A stretch of 49,939 bases of DNA from Pseudomonas sp. GTDB taxonomy: Bacteria; Pseudomonadota; Gammaproteobacteria; Pseudomonadales; Pseudomonadaceae. The stretch is from NCBI RefSeq assembly GCF_030683065.1, contig NZ_JAUXMX010000048.1, positions 1 to 49,939 of the forward strand. The letters run 5' to 3'. The notes under the pieces were generated by a model. It had not been told where the DNA came from. It worked only from the letters and a program-made list of their open reading frames with translations, and ran no database searches. Of the stretch, positions 1 through 10,674 are shown in pieces (positions within the stretch are counted from its first letter, which is position 1; every line of letters begins with the position of its first letter). A program made the translations under genes and the position numbers.

Positions 1-30
1 GAGATGACCAGTAAAAAGGCAGACGCGTCT

Positions 31-102
31 GTAGGAGCCAGCTTGCTGGCGATCCGGGCCAGCAAGCCCATGCAACAGCATCGCCAGCAAGCTGGCTCCT
101 AC
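31..102. repeat. REP pair (REPIN-like inverted repeat)
   Basis: Two 23-base arms, 31-53 and 80-102, are perfect reverse complements separated by a 26-base loop. The outer part of each arm reads GTAGGAGCCAGC. This is the usual form of a mobile REP doublet in Pseudomonas spacers. It lies just beyond the 3' end of adk and its terminator. Arm identity is read directly; assignment to a REP family is from general knowledge. Confidence 0.85.
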
Positions 103-141
103 AGGGCATTGCTGCATGCAACACATAACGGGTACATAGCC

Positions 142-186
142 AAACAAAAGCCCCGGAAACGACGACGGCCCGCAAGCGGGCCGTCG
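142..186 (-). terminator. Rho-independent terminator of adk
   Basis: A 10-bp GC-rich stem (163-172 paired with 177-186, loop CAAG) lies 20 bases past the adk stop. On the minus strand it is followed by an imperfect T-rich tract (positions 162 down to 142). The stem is strong but the T tract is interrupted by G and C. Confidence 0.65.
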
Positions 187-205
187 GTCAAGCAGTGCAG
201 CGGGC

Positions 206-1253
<1,048 letters not shown>

Positions 1254-3890
1254 CTAGCCAGTGTTGCGCAATCCGGCGGCGATACCTGCGACGCTGACTA
1301 GCAAGGCCTGCTCCAGAGGGCTGTCGGCCTGGCTATCGCGCTGCCTGGAGCGTGCCAACAGCTCGGCCTGGAGCAGGTGCAAGGGGTCAAGGTAGGTGTT
1401 GCGCACACTGATGAACTCCAGGGTCTCGGGACTGTGCGCCAGCAGCTGTGACTGGCCGGTCAAACCCAGCACTGCAGCAACCGCCTGCGACAATAAGTCG
1501 CGTAAGTGTTCGCCTAATGGCTGCAGGGACGGGTCGACCAAACGCTCGTCGTAGAGCCGCGCGATAGCGCCATCAGCCTTGGCCAGAACCATTTCCAGCA
1601 TGTCGATACGGGTACGAAAGAACGGCCACTGCTCGCGCATCTGCTCCAGCAGTTCACCTTCGCCGCGTTGCATCGCGCTGCTCAGGGCGTATTCCCAGCC
1701 GAGCCAGGCCGGCAGCATCAGACGGGTCTGGGTCCAGGCGAAAATCCACGGAATCGCCCGTAAACTCTCCACCCCACCTTCGCGACGCTTGGCCGGACGG
1801 CTACCCAGAGGCAAACGACCAAGCTCTTGCTCCGGCGTGGCCTGGCGAAAATAGTCGACAAACTGCGGATGCTCGCGCACCACGCTGCGGTAAGCCGTGA
1901 CGCCATCGGCGGCCAGCTTGTCCATCAGGTCGCACCAGGCCGGCTCAGGTGTCGGCGGTGGCAACAGGGTGGCTTCCAGCACTGCAGCCAGATAGAGGTT
2001 GAGGTTTTGCTCGGCGATATCCGGCAGGCCGAACTTGAAGCGAATCATTTCACCCTGTTCGGTGGTACGAAAGCGCCCCGCGACCGAGCCCGGTGGCTGC
2101 GACAGAATCGCCGCATGGGCCGGGCCGCCACCGCGGCCGACGGTGCCGCCACGGCCGTGAAACAGCAATAACTCGACCTGTTGCGCAGCGCAGATCTGCA
2201 CCAGTTTTTCCTGGGCACGGTACTGCGCCCAAGCCGCCGCGGTGGTGCCAGCGTCCTTGGCCGAGTCGGAATAGCCGATCATCACCTCCTGTGGGCCATG
2301 CAGGCGTGCGCGGTAGCCCTTTAGACCAAGCAGGCGATCAATCACCGGACCAGCGTTATCCAGGTCGGCGAGGGTTTCGAACAACGGCACCACGCGGATC
2401 GGCCGCTGCAGTCCGGACTCTTTCAACAACAGTTGCACGGCGAGCACATCGGAAGGGGCACCGGCCATGGAGATCACATAGGAGCCCAGCGAGGCCGCTG
2501 GGGCGGCCGCCACCTCGCGACAGGTGGCGAGCACTTCGGCAGTGTCGGCGCTGGGCTTGAAGTGGCTGGGCAACAGCGGCCGCCGGTTGTCCAATTCCTT
2601 GACAAGAAACGCCTGCCGCGCCTCTTCATCCCACTCGGCGTAGCGTCCAAGCCCTAGATAGTCGGTGATTTCATCGAGCGCCGCGGCGTGACGACTGGAG
2701 TCCTGACGCACGTCCAGGCGCACCAGGAACAAGCCAAAGGTGGCGGCGCGGCGCAGGCAATCGAGCAGCGGGCCATTGGCGATCACGCCCATACCGCACG
2801 CGTGCAGCGACTGGAAGCAGCACTCCAGCGGCTCGATCAGGTCACGGTTGTCGTGCAGTACCGCATCTGACGCTGCGAGCGGTGCGTGCAACGCCTCCTG
2901 AGCCCAGCTACGGGTAGCACGTAAACGTTCACGCAGCTGCTTGAGCAGGCTGCGATAGGGCTCGGCACTGTCGCCAACCCGGGCCAGCAACTCGGGACTG
3001 GCTTGCTGCATGGACAGCCCGGCAGCCAGTTGGTCGATATCGCGCAAGTACAGGTCGGCCGCCATCCAGCGCGCCAACAACAGCACCTCACGGGTCACTG
3101 CGGCAGTGACATTAGGGTTGCCATCACGGTCGCCGCCCATCCAGGACGCGAAGCGAATCGGCGCCGCGTCCAGCGACAGGTGCATGCCGGTGGCTGCATG
3201 CAGCGCATGGTCAGCCTTGCGCAAGAAACTCGGCACCGCCTGCCAGAGCGAGTGCTCGATCACGGCGAAGCCCCACTTGGCTTCGTCCACCGGACTGGGC
3301 CGGACGCGACGAATTTCTTCGGTATGCCAGGCCTCAGCGATCAGGCGCTGCAGGTGCTCGGCAACCTGCTCGCGCTCGGCAGCCGACAGGTCGCTGTGAT
3401 CACCTGCGGTTAGCTGCGCGGCGATCGCATCGTATTTCTGGATCAGGGTACGCCGCGCCACTTCAGTCGGGTGGGCGGTCAGTACCAGCTCGATGTCCAG
3501 ACGGCCGAACTGCCGCGCTAGGGCATCGGCGCTATGGCCGCTGGCCAGCAGGCGCTGCAGCAACTCGGGAAACACTCGCGACTCGAACGGCTCTGGCTCG
3601 TCAGGGGCGCGCCGGCGAACCCGGTGGTATTGCTCGGCGATATTGGCCAGGTTGAGAAACTGGTTGAACGCCCGCGCCACTGGCAACAACTCATCGTCGG
3701 CGAGCTGCTCAAGGCTGGCGTTAAGCTGCTCGGCACCAGCGGCAGAGCCGCGCCGCGCCGCCTTGGCGCCCTTGCGGATGCGCTCGATCTTGTCGAGAAA
3801 AACCGCTCCGCGTTGGGCGCTGATGGTATTACCCAGCAGCTCGCCGAGCTGATGAACGTCCTCGCGCAGGCGCGCGTCGATTTTTGCCAT
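1254..3890 (-). CDS. ppc: Phosphoenolpyruvate carboxylase
   Basis: The 878-residue enzyme carboxylates phosphoenolpyruvate with bicarbonate to oxaloacetate, an anaplerotic step feeding the TCA cycle. Diagnostic motifs appear in order: TAHPTE with the catalytic histidine at about residue 140, [10 protein letters not shown] at about 248, [10 protein letters not shown] at about 535, the glycine-rich [14 protein letters not shown] loop at about 577, and the conserved C-terminal RNTG. Length matches the bacterial family. The gene is monocistronic as far as can be seen; the nearest upstream gene is divergent. Confidence 0.98.
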   Translation of the reverse strand: MAKIDARLREDVHQLGELLGNTISAQRGAVFLDKIERIRKGAKAARRGSAAGAEQLNASLEQLADDELLPVARAFNQFLNLANIAEQYHRVRRRAPDEPEPFESRVFPELLQRLLASGHSADALARQFGRLDIELVLTAHPTEVARRTLIQKYDAIAAQLTAGDHSDLSAAEREQVAEHLQRLIAEAWHTEEIRRVRPSPVDEAKWGFAVIEHSLWQAVPSFLRKADHALHAATGMHLSLDAAPIRFASWMGGDRDGNPNVTAAVTREVLLLARWMAADLYLRDIDQLAAGLSMQQASPELLARVGDSAEPYRSLLKQLRERLRATRSWAQEALHAPLAASDAVLHDNRDLIEPLECCFQSLHACGMGVIANGPLLDCLRRAATFGLFLVRLDVRQDSSRHAAALDEITDYLGLGRYAEWDEEARQAFLVKELDNRRPLLPSHFKPSADTAEVLATCREVAAAPAASLGSYVISMAGAPSDVLAVQLLLKESGLQRPIRVVPLFETLADLDNAGPVIDRLLGLKGYRARLHGPQEVMIGYSDSAKDAGTTAAAWAQYRAQEKLVQICAAQQVELLLFHGRGGTVGRGGGPAHAAILSQPPGSVAGRFRTTEQGEMIRFKFGLPDIAEQNLNLYLAAVLEATLLPPPTPEPAWCDLMDKLAADGVTAYRSVVREHPQFVDYFRQATPEQELGRLPLGSRPAKRREGGVESLRAIPWIFAWTQTRLMLPAWLGWEYALSSAMQRGEGELLEQMREQWPFFRTRIDMLEMVLAKADGAIARLYDERLVDPSLQPLGEHLRDLLSQAVAAVLGLTGQSQLLAHSPETLEFISVRNTYLDPLHLLQAELLARSRQRDSQADSPLEQALLVSVAGIAAGLRNTG

Positions 3891-4043
3891 GACTGACTCT
3901 CCGCTGAAGCGTGAGCCTCAAGAGTGCCCAGCGCGGCAACATCTTACAAGGGCGCGACACGATGCCGACAAGACCGCCCGACAGGACTAGGCTCTAAGCA
4001 GGCACGCCGCAAAAGGGCTAGGCTGGGGCACACACGTATAACC

Positions 4044-4060
4044 ACCTACCACGAGTAGGT
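4044..4060 (+). promoter_or_regulatory. Small hairpin abutting a ribosome-binding site
   Basis: ACCTAC (4044-4049) and GTAGGT (4055-4060) pair around a 5-base loop. The hairpin ends directly against the AAAGGA ribosome-binding site (4061-4066) of the gene at 4077. It could influence translation, but this is inference from position only. Confidence 0.3.
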
Positions 4061-4076
4061 AAAGGATGACGCAGTC

Positions 4077-4421
4077 ATGAAAATTCGCGAACTGGTCCAC
4101 CACTGGGAACAAAACGCCAAGGGCCGTATGACCCGCAACCTGTATCAGATCAACCTCGATATTGAAGCAGCTGCGCGCCTGGCAGCGCTGGCCGAGATGT
4201 ACCCCAAGCGCAGCCCGGAAGCACTCCTCGGCGAGCTGATCGGCGCGGCACTGGAAGAGCTGGAAACCCGCCTGCCCTATGTCCAAGGCAGTCAGGTAGT
4301 AGCCACCGACGAGGAAGGCAATCCGCTCTATGAAGATATCGGCCCGACCCCGCGCTTTCTCGCCCTGTCGCGCAAGTACTTGCAGGAGCTGAGCGCACAG
4401 CAGGCCAATACCAATCATTGA
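4077..4421 (+). CDS. Conserved hypothetical protein, pilin-assembly-like annotation in relatives
   Basis: This is a 114-residue soluble protein with no signal peptide or membrane segment. It begins MKIRELVHHWEQ. The middle is helical and charged (LDIEAAARLAALAEMYP, then SPEALLGELIGAALEELE), and the C-terminus is polar. A member of this family sits beside ppc/adk in other Pseudomonas, as far as I recall; databases sometimes call it a pilus or type 1 pili tip component, without a mechanism I can confirm. The ATG at 4077 is preceded by AAAGGA. It is divergent from ppc. The function is unknown to me. Confidence 0.75.
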   Translation: MKIRELVHHWEQNAKGRMTRNLYQINLDIEAAARLAALAEMYPKRSPEALLGELIGAALEELETRLPYVQGSQVVATDEEGNPLYEDIGPTPRFLALSRKYLQELSAQQANTNH

Positions 4422-4493
4422 TAACCGCTGAAAACCTCGCGCCGACCGAGGCCACCTGCACGCATCAGGAAGTGGCCGCGCGGCGGGGCTTGA

Positions 4494-4799
4494 TCAGCGC
4501 TGATTGTCACCCTGGCGCTGTTGCTCCAGCAGGGGTAACTCACCATCTGGTGGCGCGAGGGAGCCGCCAGGAGGCTTGGTCTTGTAGCCCGTGCCATCGT
4601 TGAGCAAAGGGGGATTATACGGTGCCGGTGTCGGCAGGTTGCGCGGCTGCGCCGGGGTGAAAGGCTCTGGTGTAGCGGTGCCAGGCGAGCCGGCAGGCCG
4701 CTCCCCGCGCGGCTTCGCGGGATAGTCTTGGGCCTGAGCCAGCGCGCCGCACAGGACAGTCAGGCTCAGCAGTAGCACACTGATCAATCGCATCATCAA
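4494..4799 (-). CDS. Small secreted proline-rich protein
   Basis: This is a 101-residue protein with a clear signal peptide: basic start, LISVLLLSLTVLCGA core, and a likely cut after AQA near residue 23. The mature part is short, disordered in character and very rich in proline and glycine (PAKPRG, TPEPFTP, TPAPYNPP, KPPGG), with a glutamine-rich tail. No catalytic motif is visible. GGAGG lies just upstream of the MMMR start. The genes on both sides are on the opposite strand, so it is transcribed alone. Periplasmic or surface location is likely; the role is unknown. Confidence 0.7.
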   Translation of the reverse strand: MMMRLISVLLLSLTVLCGALAQAQDYPAKPRGERPAGSPGTATPEPFTPAQPRNLPTPAPYNPPLLNDGTGYKTKPPGGSLAPPDGELPLLEQQRQGDNQR

Positions 4800-4925
4800 C
4801 CTCCTTTATAGCGAAACTCTTGGCCATTGGGCCACGCATTAGGTCGATTAGTGCCCGCCCGGCTGTTTTCGCCGACCATCGGCAAGGCTACACTGTGGGT
4901 ATTAGTAGTTAGCCAGAGACAAGTC

Positions 4926-5300
4926 ATGAGCACGGACAAATCACCCTCGCCCACCGCCAAACTCGACCGCATCCTCGCCGATGCCCAGCGCAGTCGCGAA
5001 GAAGGCTACCGCGATAAAGCCCTGAAGATGTACCCGCATGTCTGCGGCCGTTGTGCCCGGGAGTTTTCCGGCAAGCGCCTGAGCGAACTGACCGTGCATC
5101 ACCGCGACCACAACCACGATAACAACGCGCAGGATGGTTCCAACTGGGAATTGTTGTGCCTGTATTGCCACGACAACGAGCACGCGCGCTACACCGACCA
5201 GCAGTACTTCAGCGAAGGCTCAACCGCCAGCCCAACAGGGCCTAAATCGACCCACAAGGCCTTCGCCGACCTGGCCGCCCTACTGAAAAGCAAAGACTGA
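4926..5300 (+). CDS. yajD: YajD-like HNH nuclease family protein
   Basis: The 124-residue protein has an HNH core: CGRC, then TVHHRDHNHDNN, then an asparagine-containing loop and CLYC followed by HDNEHAR. The two CxxC pairs form a structural zinc site and the histidines the beta-beta-alpha metal nuclease site. This matches the E. coli YajD family in length and motif order. The substrate of this family is not established. I chose the ATG at 4926, giving MSTDKSPSP; the open frame runs further upstream, but that extension lies in spacer and looks non-coding. Confidence 0.85.
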   Translation: MSTDKSPSPTAKLDRILADAQRSREEGYRDKALKMYPHVCGRCAREFSGKRLSELTVHHRDHNHDNNAQDGSNWELLCLYCHDNEHARYTDQQYFSEGSTASPTGPKSTHKAFADLAALLKSKD

Positions 5301-5340
5301 AGCGGCGGCACTGCCCCCATCTAGCGGCAGGCTGATCTGT

Positions 5341-5436
5341 GATGGGTATCGCTTCGCTCAAGCCTGCGCGGGATCACTGCTCAGTCAGCGCGCTCGGGGC
5401 TTTTGTAGGATGGCGTTGAGCGCAGCGATGCCCATC
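5341..5436. repeat. REP-type inverted repeat pair
   Basis: The segment 5341-5361 (starting GATGGGTATCGCTTCGCTC) is an imperfect reverse complement of 5416-5436. The right arm, extended left to 5405, begins GTAGGATGGCGTTGAGCG. A copy of 5405-5436 with two mismatches occurs at 13852-13883. The spacing and dispersed copies fit a REP doublet. Confidence 0.7.
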
Positions 5437-5549
5437 GGCACCAATCAATGCCATATCCCCAGCAGCCCCGGCATGCAGCTTCATCCGATTGCCCTGCCAG
5501 TGATGCCTGCAAGCCTTATACTGCCGCCTTTTGCGTAAAGGCCTGCTTC

Positions 5550-6017
5550 GTGGCGAACAAACGATACAGCTGCATTGGTTTATTCAACCCCAAATCCCCA
5601 GAGAACGTCGGTGCGGTGATGCGCGCGGCCGGTTGCTATGGCGCGGCCTCGGTGTTCTACACCGGCACCCGCTATGAGCATGCCCGCGACTTCGTCACCG
5701 ATACCAAGAAAGTCTTCCAGGATATTCCGCTGATCGGCATCGACGATCTGCAGAAGATCATCCCGCTGGGCTGCACACCGGTTGCCGTGGAATTGGTGGA
5801 AGGTGCGCGACCACTGCCGCAGTACACCCACCCGGATCGCGCGATTTACATCTTCGGCCCGGAAGACGGCTCGCTGAACAAAGAGATACGCGCCTGGTGC
5901 GAGGATGTGATCTACATCCCCACCCAGGGCTGCATGAACCTGGCTGCCACGGTCAACGTGGTGCTGTACGACCGTATGGCCAAGGGTAACAACACCAAGT
6001 CCGGGCCGAAATTCTAA
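5550..6017 (+). CDS. SpoU/TrmH-family RNA 2'-O-methyltransferase
   Basis: The 155-residue SPOUT-fold enzyme is predicted to transfer methyl from S-adenosylmethionine to a ribose 2'-OH of tRNA or rRNA. All three SPOUT motifs are present: NPKSPENVGAVMRAAG near the N-terminus, IYIFGPEDGS in the middle, and IYIPTQGCMNLAATVNVVLYD near the end, which forms the knot and binds the cofactor. I chose the GTG at 5550 because AAAGG lies 8 bases upstream and the protein then starts at the SPOUT core; an upstream ATG at 5448 would add 34 cysteine-rich, unconserved-looking residues from REP-containing spacer. The exact target nucleotide cannot be told from sequence. Confidence 0.85.
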   Translation: MANKRYSCIGLFNPKSPENVGAVMRAAGCYGAASVFYTGTRYEHARDFVTDTKKVFQDIPLIGIDDLQKIIPLGCTPVAVELVEGARPLPQYTHPDRAIYIFGPEDGSLNKEIRAWCEDVIYIPTQGCMNLAATVNVVLYDRMAKGNNTKSGPKF

Positions 6018-6043
6018 AGCGTTCGGCCCAGCCGGCGTAGCCA

Positions 6044-7279
6044 CTACCTCAACAGTTTACTGTCGAGCACCTTGGAAGCCCCGCCCATCACGTTCTCGCT
6101 GATTTCGATAAAGTCCTTGGTGCTGACCTTATCCAGGCGCATCAAGCCACGGGCTACATCGTCCAGCGAACGTGGCTGGGTACTGCCCTTGGTCTTCTGG
6201 CGGATTTCCCGGTCCAGCTCGTGCAGCAACAGCACCGCTCGGGCGGTGACTGGCCCCTTGGAATTCGCCGTGCGCAGGCTTTTTACCGGCTTGCTCCATT
6301 TGACCAGATGCTCGCGGACATTCTGATAACGATCTTCGCTCAAGCCACCCGCGCGGCGTACCAGCTCGATCGCGTAGTACTCGGCCAGCCCTTCGGTGAT
6401 CCAGTCGCTGCGATCACTCGACTGGATGCGGCTGAACACGTGCACCAGTTCATGGACCAGCGAGCTGGTGCCGTTTTCGCTGACCAGCGGGCGGTCAGCA
6501 TGCATGTAATAGGAATTAGGCGCCGACAGGCCACCACGCCACATCGGATCGCCCGCACCAACGATCAATAGCTTGGCGGGGTCACGCGGGAATACCGCCT
6601 GGAGTTCCGGCCAAACGAAGGTCAGCAGGGTAAGAATGTCCATGCGACGCATGCCCTCACCAACCGGTGCGGCGATGGTCACATCGGTCTCGCCAAGCTT
6701 GGCGCGGCGTGTACCAATCTTGCCGGCGACAACCCAGCCGGTTGGGCGATCGAACTTGCGCTGCGGATTGTCGATGCGGAACTTGTTCTTGCCGATGCGC
6801 GGCCAGCCGGTCTCCACGCTACGCCAGCCTTTGGGCAGTTCAAACTGCAGGCGCGCGACCAGTTCGGTCTTATCCTGCTGACGCAACACGGCGCTGGGCA
6901 CCAGATCATCGCCGCGCAGTAAGGCCCAGTCAGCAGTCATGCGTGCGTCGAAGCGATTCTCCAAGGTTTTGTGGGGATGACTGACCTGCACCCGGTACGT
7001 CAGCTTCGCCACGCCCTTGCCAGGTTGCCAGACCCCACGCTCTGGGCTTTCCTGGGTCCACTCCCCATCACCGCTAAAGTCGCTGTAGTAGCCCTTGTCG
7101 CCCAGATTGAAGGCCAGGCTGCGCACGCGCTCGCCGTCGCCAAGGGTCAGGCTGACCTCGGCCTGATCGCTCTCGGGCAGAAAGCGCACGTGGTAATCCA
7201 GGTCGACTTTCTGCGCCGCCCATAACGGCGTGCACAGGCTCAGCAGTAAGGCGGACAACACGCTGCGGTGGATCATCAT
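6044..7279 (-). CDS. Secreted gluzincin-type metallopeptidase
   Basis: The 411-residue protein has a signal peptide (SVLSALLLSLCTPLWA, cut after WAA near residue 22). The first half is beta-rich and resembles the N-terminal region of M1/M61-type peptidases. The zinc site is HELVH at about residue 280, followed by EGLAEYY about 22 residues later, whose first glutamate would be the third zinc ligand. This HExxH-(n)-E pattern is gluzincin-like. It is expected in the periplasm; the substrate is unknown. AAGGA lies 7 bases upstream of the first of two ATGs. It converges with the methyltransferase gene, 26 bases apart. Confidence 0.78.
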   Translation of the reverse strand: MMIHRSVLSALLLSLCTPLWAAQKVDLDYHVRFLPESDQAEVSLTLGDGERVRSLAFNLGDKGYYSDFSGDGEWTQESPERGVWQPGKGVAKLTYRVQVSHPHKTLENRFDARMTADWALLRGDDLVPSAVLRQQDKTELVARLQFELPKGWRSVETGWPRIGKNKFRIDNPQRKFDRPTGWVVAGKIGTRRAKLGETDVTIAAPVGEGMRRMDILTLLTFVWPELQAVFPRDPAKLLIVGAGDPMWRGGLSAPNSYYMHADRPLVSENGTSSLVHELVHVFSRIQSSDRSDWITEGLAEYYAIELVRRAGGLSEDRYQNVREHLVKWSKPVKSLRTANSKGPVTARAVLLLHELDREIRQKTKGSTQPRSLDDVARGLMRLDKVSTKDFIEISENVMGGASKVLDSKLLR

Positions 7280-7451
7280 GAGTATTTCCTTGGCGCGACG
7301 GGACAGTGAACAGACCCGCTATGGGCCAGGCAATTCAATAATAACCAACCGTTGTGCCGGCACCCGGTTATGTGTTGCCAGGGTGTCGGCCTTACATAGA
7401 CGCGCTTGCGCCGCGAATTATTCGATTCACCGCAAACAGTGTGGCACGGCA

Positions 7452-7483
7452 AAAGCTTCGCGGCTGAAGCGCGCTCCTACGGG
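7452..7483. repeat. Single REP-like element
   Basis: GCTTCGCGGCTGAAGC followed by GCGCTCCTAC is the half-REP motif seen widely in Pseudomonas spacers. It contains a short internal palindrome (GCTTC..GAAGC). It sits between the peptidase start and the end of the YcgN gene. The surrounding 7280-7558 spacer has no gene. Confidence 0.5.
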
Positions 7484-7558
7484 GTTGCAGGGGCGATTAC
7501 TCTGGATTTCCCCATCAACAGATAACGTGCACATCACGTGTCTAAACCGCAACCCACC

Positions 7559-8008
7559 TCAGCCTGCGCGGAAAATCAGGTGTTCTTCCCAATCGTCCTC
7601 GGCCACGCTGTTTTCGCTGAGCATGCGCCCTGACTGGGAAATACGTTGCGTGTGCACCTGCTCCGGATCGCCGCAGACCAGGTGATGCCACAACAGCAGA
7701 TCCTTGCCCTCACTCACCAGGCGATAGGCGCAGGTCGGCGGCAGCCACTGGAACTGGTCCGCCTGGGCCGGGGTGAGCTGAATGCAATCGGGCACGGACT
7801 TGCGCCGCTCGCTGTAGTCCGTGCAGCGGCAGGTCTTCAGATCCAGCAGTTTGCAGGCAACGCGCGTGTAATAGACGCTACCGTCCTCGTCATCTTCGAG
7901 CTTTTGCAGGCAGCACAAACCACAGCCATCGCACAGCGATTCCCACTCGGCCTGATCAAGTTGCTCGAGGGTTTTGCGTTTCCAGAAGGGTTCAACTTTG
8001 GCGGCCAT
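7559..8008 (-). CDS. ycgN: YcgN-family cysteine-cluster protein (UPF0260)
   Basis: The 149-residue protein has the YcgN/CxxCxxCC signature: CDGCGLCC at about residues 27-34, then [14 protein letters not shown] and further conserved cysteines (VPDC, PPTC). Such clusters are thought to bind zinc or an iron-sulfur centre; the function is not established. In many Pseudomonas it lies near rnd and ycgL, as here, but REP elements separate it from that operon, so it is probably transcribed on its own or by read-through. Confidence 0.88.
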   Translation of the reverse strand: MAAKVEPFWKRKTLEQLDQAEWESLCDGCGLCCLQKLEDDEDGSVYYTRVACKLLDLKTCRCTDYSERRKSVPDCIQLTPAQADQFQWLPPTCAYRLVSEGKDLLLWHHLVCGDPEQVHTQRISQSGRMLSENSVAEDDWEEHLIFRAG

Positions 8009-8112
8009 GGCGAGGGTACAGTGACTGGCGAAAAGGCCGGCAGTCTAGCGTGCCGCCTGCCCAAGTCCAAGGCCGGCGGGCCGAATGGCAAACAATGCGG
8101 CAACACGTCAGC

Positions 8113-8175
8113 GTAGGGTGCGCCGTGCGCACCAGGTGCCCTCAATCAATCGGTGGTGCGCACGGCGCACCCTAC
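8113..8175. repeat. Perfect 22-bp inverted repeat (REP doublet)
   Basis: Arms 8113-8134 and 8154-8175 are perfect reverse complements, beginning GTAGGGTGCGCC, with a 19-base loop. This is a different REP family from the one at 31-102. The hairpin lies in the spacer between the hydroxyacid dehydrogenase and YcgN. Confidence 0.85.
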
Positions 8176-8200
8176 CCGCTGGCGAAATCGAGATAGTTGC

Positions 8201-8222
8201 GTAGCCCGGATGCAATCCGGGG
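8201..8222. repeat. REP-like palindrome
   Basis: GTAGCCCGGATGCAATCCGG is a compact REP motif with an internal stem (CCCGGAT..ATCCGGG). It lies 20 bases past the 3' end of the hydroxyacid dehydrogenase gene. A related motif is paired at 17440-17504. Confidence 0.6.
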
Positions 8223-8241
8223 AAGACAGCAAGGCTGCGAT

Positions 8242-9174
8242 TCAATAGCCGCGGGCAAGATCCACAGTGCCTTGGAGCTGGCCGCCAGTCTGGTAACGAC
8301 GCAGATTGTCGAGAAACAACTGGGCCATCAACCGCGGCTCGGTCGGCGCGGCGCTGTGCCCGGTGAGCAACAGACGCGGCGTGTTCCAGAACGGATGCCC
8401 GGCGGGCAGCGGCTCCTCGCGGCAGACATCGATCACCGCAGCGGCCAATTGGCCCTGCTGCAGCGCCGCGACCAGGTCGGCATCGACCACCGCCACGCCA
8501 CGCCCCGCGTTGATCAGCAGCGCGCCGGGTTTGAGCTGGGCAAACAGCGCGGCATCGTAGATATCGCGGGTGGCCGGGGTGTCCGGCAGCAGGTTGATCA
8601 GGTAATCGGCCTGACTGGCCAGGCGCGGCAACTCAGCGAGCCCGGCCACTTCGAGAAAAGGTGCAAGGACGCGCGCGCTACTGGCTACGCCGTAGAGCTC
8701 AATGCCGAATGGAGCGAGAAAGCGTGCCACGCTGAGGCCGATATCGCCGCTGCCGACGATCAGGGCCCGACGCCCGGCCAGGCTCTGCGGCAGACGGTTA
8801 TCCCAGCGCTGTTCCATCTGGGCAGCCAGACGGGCGAACAGCTCACGCTCGTGGGCCAGCAGGTGGCACAGCACGTACTCGGCCATCACCTGGCCGAAGA
8901 TACCAACCGCGCGACTCAACGAGTAATCACGCGGCAGATCGGCGGCCAGCAGCGGCGTGATGCCAGCCCAGGTCGACTGCAGCCAGTGCGGTTTGTGCCC
9001 CTGACGCAACAAGGCAGCGAGCAGAACCGGCTGGCCGAGCCAGAGCGGACAACGGCCCGCCCAATGCGCCAACTCAAGCGGATCGGCGCTGCCGTGCAGC
9101 TCCAGCTCGGGCACAGCCTGATGCAGCAACTCGGCATAGCGGGCATGTTCGGCTTCGCCGATCAGTACGCGCAT
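8242..9174 (-). CDS. D-2-hydroxyacid dehydrogenase (glyoxylate/hydroxypyruvate reductase-like)
   Basis: The 310-residue NAD(P)-dependent enzyme of the D-isomer-specific 2-hydroxyacid dehydrogenase family reduces 2-keto acids. The dinucleotide-binding GSGDIG lies mid-protein. The catalytic triad is visible: arginine in NAGRG, glutamate in VCREEP, histidine in TGHSAAPTEP. It resembles the GhrA branch. The exact substrate cannot be fixed. It is the last gene of the rnd-ycgL-dehydrogenase operon, 5 bases after ycgL. Confidence 0.87.
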   Translation of the reverse strand: MRVLIGEAEHARYAELLHQAVPELELHGSADPLELAHWAGRCPLWLGQPVLLAALLRQGHKPHWLQSTWAGITPLLAADLPRDYSLSRAVGIFGQVMAEYVLCHLLAHERELFARLAAQMEQRWDNRLPQSLAGRRALIVGSGDIGLSVARFLAPFGIELYGVASSARVLAPFLEVAGLAELPRLASQADYLINLLPDTPATRDIYDAALFAQLKPGALLINAGRGVAVVDADLVAALQQGQLAAAVIDVCREEPLPAGHPFWNTPRLLLTGHSAAPTEPRLMAQLFLDNLRRYQTGGQLQGTVDLARGY

Positions 9175-9179
9175 GGCCG

Positions 9180-9473
9180 TTACATCGGGTCGTTGCGGCG
9201 TAGCAATTCGTCCGGCAGGTGCTCGATATAGTCATCATCCGGTGGCGGCATCTGCAGGTGATAGCCCTGGGTTTCGAGGTTTTCCAGGACCTTGTGAATA
9301 TCCTCGCTGGCCAGCTCGCGCTCCGGCGTGAGCACCATACTGAAGGCCAGGGTCGGCGCACCGAATGCGACCAACAGCGCTTCCGGCACCCGCTCCAGCG
9401 CATCGCTTTTCAGCACATAGAGGTACATCCCGCTCTTGCGCGGACTTCTGTAGATCGAGCAGATGCGCTTCAC
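9180..9473 (-). CDS. ycgL: YcgL domain protein
   Basis: This 97-residue protein begins [20 protein letters not shown], the YcgL family signature, and ends in an acidic region ([16 protein letters not shown]). YcgL proteins are small alpha/beta proteins of unproven function, often next to rnd. Its ATG overlaps the stop of rnd by 4 bases (ATGA), so the two are translationally coupled. Confidence 0.92.
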   Translation of the reverse strand: MKRICSIYRSPRKSGMYLYVLKSDALERVPEALLVAFGAPTLAFSMVLTPERELASEDIHKVLENLETQGYHLQMPPPDDDYIEHLPDELLRRNDPM

Positions 9474-10603
9474 GCAGATTCTCCTTCAACGGCCAGGCAG
9501 TCGAGCAGCACCTGACCCATCAATTCACGACGCCAGCCGCGCAGCGAGTCCGGCAACTGGTAAGGGCCATTGGGGTAGCCGGTTTTCAGCAGGGCTTCGA
9601 GGGTTTTCTTACGCAGCATCAGCTCTGGGGCGATGTTCAACCGCTCACCTTCACGCTGGCCGATGGCGCGCAGCTTCTTCAACAATCCCGCGGCTTCCAG
9701 CGGCAAGGGCTCGGGCAATGCCTCAGGCCAATCGACCGATGGCGTGGCCGCAGCGTCCTTGATCAGTTGGAGCAGGAACTCGCCATCCTGACGCACGGTT
9801 TTCGGGTGCATGTCCTCGATCCGCGCCAGGCTCACCAGGTTATCTGGCTGGGTGCGGGCCAGTGGCCACAGCGAATGCTCGCGGATAATCCGGTTACGCG
9901 GCTGGTTGCGCGCCCGCGCCTGACGCTCGCGCCAGGCGCAGAGTTCGCGCAGCACCGTGAGCTGCGCGCGGGACAGTTTCCAGGCCAGCTTGGCCTCGCG
10001 ATAGGCATCCTGCGGAGCGACTTCACGCCCCAGATTGGCCACCAACTCGGCGCCGTCTTCCAGCACCCAGGCATTTTTCTCGGCCGGCAGCTGTTGCTGC
10101 AGCAGGTTATAGACCTCGGCCAGGTGCAGTACATCTTCGGCGGCGTAGCTGACCTGGGTTTCGGTGAGCGGGCGCTGCAGCCAATCCGAGCGGGTTTCGC
10201 CCTTGGGCAGTTCGATGTTGAGCACTGCCTGAACCAGGCGTGAATAGCCCATGGAGAAGCCGAGATTGAGGTAGGCGGCGGCCAGCTGGGTGTCGAACAG
10301 GGCTACTGGCAGGCTGCCGGTCAGGCGCAGGAAGACTTCCAGGTCTTCACTGCAGGCATGCAACACCTTGACCACGGCTGGGTCGTGCAGCAGTCCAGCG
10401 AACGGCGCCCAGTCGTCGATCAGTAGCGGATCGATCAGGTAGGCACGCTCGCCTTCGCTGACTTGCAGCAGGCCGGCGATCGGGTAAAAGGTGTCGACCC
10501 GCATAAATTCGGTGTCTACCGCCACAAAGGGCAGGTCGCGCCAGTTGGCACAGTGCTGTGCCAGGCTGGCGTTGTCACGAATCCAGTGAATATCAATAGC
10601 CAC
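9470..10603 (-). CDS. rnd: Ribonuclease D
   Basis: The 377-residue 3'-5' exoribonuclease acts in tRNA 3'-end maturation. The DEDD exonuclease domain comes first: VAVDTEFMR with the first two acidic residues near 30, a middle aspartate in [10 protein letters not shown], and YAAEDVLHL with the last acidic residue. HRDC-type helical domains follow. The start is GTG at 10603, with GGGAG about 10 bases upstream. An AT-rich TATATACT on the minus strand about 25-30 bases further up could be its -10 element. It is first in the operon with ycgL and a dehydrogenase. Confidence 0.95.
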   Translation of the reverse strand: MAIDIHWIRDNASLAQHCANWRDLPFVAVDTEFMRVDTFYPIAGLLQVSEGERAYLIDPLLIDDWAPFAGLLHDPAVVKVLHACSEDLEVFLRLTGSLPVALFDTQLAAAYLNLGFSMGYSRLVQAVLNIELPKGETRSDWLQRPLTETQVSYAAEDVLHLAEVYNLLQQQLPAEKNAWVLEDGAELVANLGREVAPQDAYREAKLAWKLSRAQLTVLRELCAWRERQARARNQPRNRIIREHSLWPLARTQPDNLVSLARIEDMHPKTVRQDGEFLLQLIKDAAATPSVDWPEALPEPLPLEAAGLLKKLRAIGQREGERLNIAPELMLRKKTLEALLKTGYPNGPYQLPDSLRGWRRELMGQVLLDCLAVEGESA

Positions 10604-10641
10604 GCGGCGCTCCCATCAAGAATGCCGCGCAGTATATATCG

Positions 10642-10660
10642 CCCCGGCCATTTGCCGGGG
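10642..10660 (-). terminator. GC-rich hairpin between SDR and rnd
   Basis: CCCCGGC (10642-10648) pairs with GCCGGGG (10654-10660), loop CATTT, 15 bases past the stop of the SDR gene on the minus strand. There is no T tract, so it is at best a weak intrinsic terminator or an RNA 3'-end stabiliser. Confidence 0.4.
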
Positions 10661-10674
10661 TATTGCGTCCGGAA

